Assembly (NCBI GenBank): GCA_021811235.1
Contig: JAJZPG010000005.1
Coordinates: 62,001 to 126,000 of the forward strand
Direction: 5' to 3'
From: Pseudomonadota bacterium
GTDB lineage: Bacteria; Pseudomonadota; Gammaproteobacteria; Burkholderiales; Thiobacillaceae
DNA length: 64,000 bases
Below the pieces are notes generated by a model that saw nothing but the letters and a program-made list of their open reading frames with translations, was not told the DNA's origin and did not search any database. The stretch's first letter is position 1, and every line of letters starts with the position of its first letter. The position numbers and the translations under genes were made by a program. Of the stretch, positions 61,265 through 64,000 are shown one piece after another.

Positions 61265-61996
61265 ATGGCAGGACATTCGAAATGGGCCAACATCCAGCAC
61301 CGCAAGGGTCGCCAGGATGCCAAGCGCGGCAAGATCTTCACCAAGCTTATCAAGGAAATCACCGTGGCCGCCAAAATGGGCGGCGGCGATCCCGCGATGA
61401 ACCCGCGCCTGCGGCTGGCGATCGAGAAGGGCAAGGCCGAGTCGTTGCCGAAGGACAACATTGAAAATGCGATCAAGCGCGGCACCGGCCAGCTTGAAGG
61501 CGTCAACTACGAGGAAGTGCGCTACGAGGGCTACGGCATCGGCGGCGTCGCAGTGATGGTCGACTGCCTGACCGACAACAAGGTGCGCACCGTCGCCGAC
61601 GTGCGCCATGCCTTCGTCAAGCACGGCGGCAACATGGGCACCGACGGCTGCGTCGCATTCCAGTTCAAGCACTGCGGCCAGATCATCCTGGAGCCGGGTG
61701 CGAGCGAGGAGGCGGTGATGGAGGCCGCGCTCGACGCCGGCGCGGACGACATCATCCCCAACGACGACGGCTCGATCGAGGTGCTGACCTCGCCCGACCC
61801 CAAGGCCTTCGAGGCGGTGAAGGAGGCGCTGGAAAAGGCCGGCTTCAAGCCGGCGGTCGCCGAGATCACCATGCGTCCCGAGGCCGAGACTGAACTCGAC
61901 GGCGACGACGCGGTGAAGATGCAGAAGATCCTCGACGCGCTCGAAAGCCTCGACGACGTGCAGGAGGTCTACACCAACGCCGTGCTGCCTGAGTGA
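61265..61996 (+). CDS. yebC: YebC/PmpR-family transcriptional regulator
   Basis: 243 residues with the canonical start [23 protein letters not shown] and the family motifs [44 protein letters not shown] and [13 protein letters not shown]. The stop TGA lies inside the first GTGAGGC repeat at 61993. YebC is next to ruvCA in many bacteria; recent work implicates YebC proteins in translation of proline-rich sequences or transcription control. Confidence 0.97.
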   Translation: MAGHSKWANIQHRKGRQDAKRGKIFTKLIKEITVAAKMGGGDPAMNPRLRLAIEKGKAESLPKDNIENAIKRGTGQLEGVNYEEVRYEGYGIGGVAVMVDCLTDNKVRTVADVRHAFVKHGGNMGTDGCVAFQFKHCGQIILEPGASEEAVMEAALDAGADDIIPNDDGSIEVLTSPDPKAFEAVKEALEKAGFKPAVAEITMRPEAETELDGDDAVKMQKILDALESLDDVQEVYTNAVLPE

Positions 61997-62020
61997 GGCG
62001 TGAGGCGTGAGGCGTGAGGC
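61993..62020 (+). repeat. (GTGAGGC)4 left arm
   Basis: Four perfect tandem copies, forming with the right arm at 62405-62432 a perfect 28-bp inverted repeat. The first copy holds the yebC stop codon, and later copies supply a GAGG Shine-Dalgarno and a GTG start codon for the four-helix-bundle gene. Confidence 0.95.
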
Positions 62021-62378
62021 GCGCAAGCACGATGATCTGATGGCCTGGCAACAGGCCATGCAACGGGTCAGGCACGTCTACGAAGTCACGCGTATATTTC
62101 CTGCAGATGAGAAGTCTGGGCTGATTTCGCAGATGCGGCGGGCAGCGGTTTCGGTGCCCGGCAATATTGCCGAAGGCGCAGCGCGGCAAACGGGTAGGGA
62201 ATGTGCACAATTTCTGACGATCGCGCGCGGCTCGCTCAGCGAACTCGATACCCAGCTTATGCGGGCCAGGGAGTTGGGATTCACCCCGGCGCAGCCGGAA
62301 CTGGAAAGCCTGATCGACCGGATTTCCGGATTGCAGGGCGGCCTGCTGAATTCGCTCCAGAACGAAGGCAAATCATGA
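62007..62378 (+). CDS. Four-helix-bundle (23S rRNA IVS/S23-type) protein
   Basis: 123 residues. Family motifs: [84 protein letters not shown]. The GTG start lies inside the third GTGAGGC copy; an in-frame TGA lies at 62001 just upstream. It overlaps ruvC by 4 bp (ATGA). The family is found as free genes and in rRNA intervening sequences, and is related in fold to diversity-generating-retroelement Avd proteins. It sits between perfect inverted repeats. Confidence 0.9.
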   Translation: MRREARKHDDLMAWQQAMQRVRHVYEVTRIFPADEKSGLISQMRRAAVSVPGNIAEGAARQTGRECAQFLTIARGSLSELDTQLMRARELGFTPAQPELESLIDRISGLQGGLLNSLQNEGKS

Positions 62379-62944
62379 CATCCCGGCTGTCGAGCCCGGC
62401 CAACGCCTCACGCCTCACGCCTCACGCCTCACGAATTCTTGGCATCGACCCTGGCCTGCGCCTCACTGGTTTCGGCGTGATCGAGCAGACCGGCCAGAAG
62501 CTCGCCTACGTGGCGAGCGGGGTCATCAGGAGCGGCGAGGGGGAATTGCCTGCCCGGCTCGGCGTGCTGTTCGCCGGCCTGAACGAAGTCATCGCCACCT
62601 ACCAGCCCGACACCTGCGCGGTGGAAATCGTCTTCGTCAACGTCAATCCGCAGTCCACGCTGCTGCTCGGGCAGGCGCGCGGCGCCGCCATCTGCGCGGC
62701 AGTGTCGAACGAACTCATGGTCGCCGAATACACCGCCCTGCAGATCAAGCAGGCGGTGGTCGGCCACGGCAAGGCGGCCAAGGAGCAGGTGCAGGAAATG
62801 GTCAAGCGTCTGCTGGCGCTGCCCGTGGCGCCGAAGGCCGACGCCGCCGACGCGCTTGCCTGCGCGATCACCCACGCGCACGGCTGCCGGCTCGGTACGC
62901 AATCGACCGCGGGTTATCGCGTCAAGGGCGGTCGGCTCGTATGA
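62375..62944 (+). CDS. ruvC: Holliday junction endonuclease RuvC
   Basis: 189 residues. The RNase H-fold motifs [62 protein letters not shown] and [18 protein letters not shown] place four catalytic acidic residues. The family normally starts at the residue equal to R-I-L-G-I-D. Here about 19 extra residues ([19 protein letters not shown]) come from the end of the S23 gene and the GCCTCAC repeats. It resolves Holliday junctions with RuvAB. Confidence 0.95.
   Translation: MTSRLSSPANASRLTPHASRILGIDPGLRLTGFGVIEQTGQKLAYVASGVIRSGEGELPARLGVLFAGLNEVIATYQPDTCAVEIVFVNVNPQSTLLLGQARGAAICAAVSNELMVAEYTALQIKQAVVGHGKAAKEQVQEMVKRLLALPVAPKADAADALACAITHAHGCRLGTQSTAGYRVKGGRLV
62405..62432 (+). repeat. (GCCTCAC)4 right arm
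   Basis: Four perfect tandem copies, the exact inverse of the left arm. They lie inside the ruvC reading frame and encode part of the N-terminal extension. Confidence 0.95.
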
Positions 62945-63122
62945 GCCCTGCCCTGGCGCCGGCCGAACCGACTCGAGAGCGCCTGCCTATCCGTTTCGCC
63001 GCGCCGACCGAGCGCCTTGCGCCCGCCCTCCGGAAAACGCTGCTTGTCGCCCATGCGCACGCTTTGCCGCCAGCGGCTATCCTGTCTTATATCTGCATGA
63101 ACTTCACGATCGGTCACGCAAC

Positions 63123-63698
63123 ATGATTGGACGCATTACCGGCATGCTCGCCGCCAAGCAGCCTCCGCAGGTCCTGGTGGACGTGAACGGCGTCGGCTAC
63201 GAGATCGACGTGCCGATGAGCACCTTCTACAACCTGCCTGCGATCGGCGAGAAGATCAGCCTGCTGACCCATCTGGCGATCCGCGAGGATGCGCATCTGC
63301 TGTACGGATTCGGCAGCGAGATCGAGCGGGCGGCCTTCCGCGAACTGCTGAAGGTATCCGGCATCGGTGCCAAGACGGCGCTGTCGGTGCTGTCCGGCCT
63401 GTCGGTCAACGACTTGTCGGCAGCGATCGCGGCGCAGGAAATCGGCCGCATCGTCAAGGTGCCCGGCATCGGCAAAAAGACCGCCGAACGCCTGCTGCTC
63501 GAACTGAAGGGCAAGCCGGTGTTTGCCGGCGCGATTGCCAGCACCGAATCCGCAGGCATATCGGACGACGTGCGCCAGGCGCTGCTGGCGCTGGGCTACA
63601 ACGAGCGCGAGACCACCGAGGCGGTGCGCCAGCTGCCGCCCGACCTGCCGGTAGGCGAAGCGATCCGGCAGGCCTTGCGGGCTTTGTCGAGGAACTAG
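63123..63698 (+). CDS. ruvA: Holliday junction DNA helicase subunit RuvA
   Basis: 191 residues. N-terminal OB domain with [39 protein letters not shown], central HhH domain with [15 protein letters not shown] and [16 protein letters not shown], and C-terminal domain III ([22 protein letters not shown]) that binds RuvB. It is separated from ruvC by 178 bp. RuvB is expected downstream but the next gene is a membrane sensor. Confidence 0.97.
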   Translation: MIGRITGMLAAKQPPQVLVDVNGVGYEIDVPMSTFYNLPAIGEKISLLTHLAIREDAHLLYGFGSEIERAAFRELLKVSGIGAKTALSVLSGLSVNDLSAAIAAQEIGRIVKVPGIGKKTAERLLLELKGKPVFAGAIASTESAGISDDVRQALLALGYNERETTEAVRQLPPDLPVGEAIRQALRALSRN

Positions 63699-63722
63699 GG
63701 CTTGGCCGGATCCCCGCAACCC

Positions 63723-64000
63723 ATGCACGCCCCGGCCTCACTGCAGCGCCATATCTGGTGGCAGCTGCTGGGGGTGGTGGGCATGTTCGCTTCCGGGATT
63801 GCGCTCAGCATCTGGTTCAGTCTGCGGGCGGGTAGCCAGGAACAGCAGAACCTGTTGCAGCTCGAAGCCACCCAGGCCCACGTCAGCGTGGTCCGGCTGC
63901 TGGACTATTACCACACGATGCTCGACAAGGCCGCGCGCGATCCCGATCTGATCGACCTGATGCGCGTCGGGTCGGTCGCGGAGCAGCAGGCGTGGGCCTT
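63723..64000 (+). CDS. N-terminal part of a membrane sensor protein (truncated by window end)
   Basis: At least 92 residues from MHAPASLQRHIWWQLLGVVG (TTG at 63702 is an alternative). One membrane helix (WWQLLGVVGMFASGIALSIWFSL), then a periplasmic helical region (EQQNLLQLEATQAHVSVVRLLDYYHTML). The gene runs beyond 64000. This topology is typical of sensory kinases, diguanylate cyclases or chemoreceptors, so no class can be assigned. Confidence 0.7.
   Translation, partial: MHAPASLQRHIWWQLLGVVGMFASGIALSIWFSLRAGSQEQQNLLQLEATQAHVSVVRLLDYYHTMLDKAARDPDLIDLMRVGSVAEQQAWA

Noticed and set aside
61993-62432. CRISPR array or tandem repeat locus
   Set aside because: Repeats have no spacers and are inverted, not direct, with an ORF between them. 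No cas genes in the window.
62941-63126. 61-residue ORF between ruvC and ruvA, overlapping ruvC by 4 bp
   Set aside because: No ribosome-binding site of note, no domain and biased composition. It could be a small coupled ORF but I cannot support it.

Overview
The window is GC-rich and reads as chromosome from a sulfur-oxidising betaproteobacterium, most like the Thiobacillus/Nitrosomonadales group. This is inferred from gene content and gene order: minCDE, flavocytochrome c sulfide dehydrogenase (fccAB), a tsdBA-type thiosulfate dehydrogenase pair, a DsrC-like protein, PEP-CTERM proteins, and the order mltA/apaG/rpe/gph/trpE-G-D-C followed by yebC/ruvC/ruvA. No rRNA or tRNA gene and no CRISPR array was seen.

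Layout. 0-2.4 kb: a hypothetical gene and minCDE. 2.4-7 kb: a nitrate-uptake operon (nrtA, a single-domain globin, nrtB, an ATPase) preceded by a sigma-54 promoter, an NtrC-like site and a leader with two A1/G4 hexaloop hairpins, the second overlapping an intrinsic terminator. The ANTAR antiterminator gene (nasT-like) lies just upstream. 7-9 kb: fccAB. 9-14 kb: a frameshifted hydrolase, a TonB-family protein, and cueR/copA with a textbook 19-bp-spacer promoter. 14-42 kb: a long accessory block dominated by stress functions: Crp/Fnr and BLUF regulators, PRC-barrel, GH13 enzyme, diheme cytochrome, KatE, Fe/Mn-SOD, DsrC-like protein, AI-2E transporter, CsbD, BON, DUF421, hemerythrin, tsdBA, phospholipase D-type enzyme, an ElaB/YqjE-like trio, DUF1328 proteins, a NarL-type response regulator with a CHASE3 kinase, entericidin and ferritin-like genes. 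A dyad TGTMGGA-N4-TCCKACA recurs in several of its intergenic regions.

41-56 kb: mltA, apaG, rpe, gph, trpE, trpG, trpD, trpC. A 7.1-kb integrative element sits between trpE and trpG. It has inserted into the first codons of trpG and rebuilt the trpG start with synonymous codons (attL/attR core ATGATCGA). It carries a P4-type integrase, an AlpA-like protein, a primase/SF3 helicase, several small unknown proteins, one resembling phage scaffolding proteins, and a right-end sigma-70 promoter that could drive trpGDC.

56-64 kb: a HerA-like ATPase, NDH-2, a PEP-CTERM/DUF1566 protein behind a sigma-54 promoter, a ROK kinase, yebC, an S23-type four-helix-bundle gene, ruvC, ruvA and the start of a membrane sensor gene.

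The most unusual pattern is a set of inverted, tandem-short-repeat arms that fill the gaps between adjacent genes almost from stop codon to start codon (nrtB/ATPase, rpe/gph, gph/trpE, trpC/herA-like, yebC/ruvC). The arm sequences differ by site (TTAGGGGCTAGG, GGGGTCAGGATTCA, CAAGGTG, GTGAGGC) but the architecture is shared. At yebC/ruvC the arms are a perfect (GTGAGGC)4/(GCCTCAC)4 pair enclosing the S23-type gene, and they supply the yebC stop codon, the S23 start codon and part of the RuvC N-terminus.
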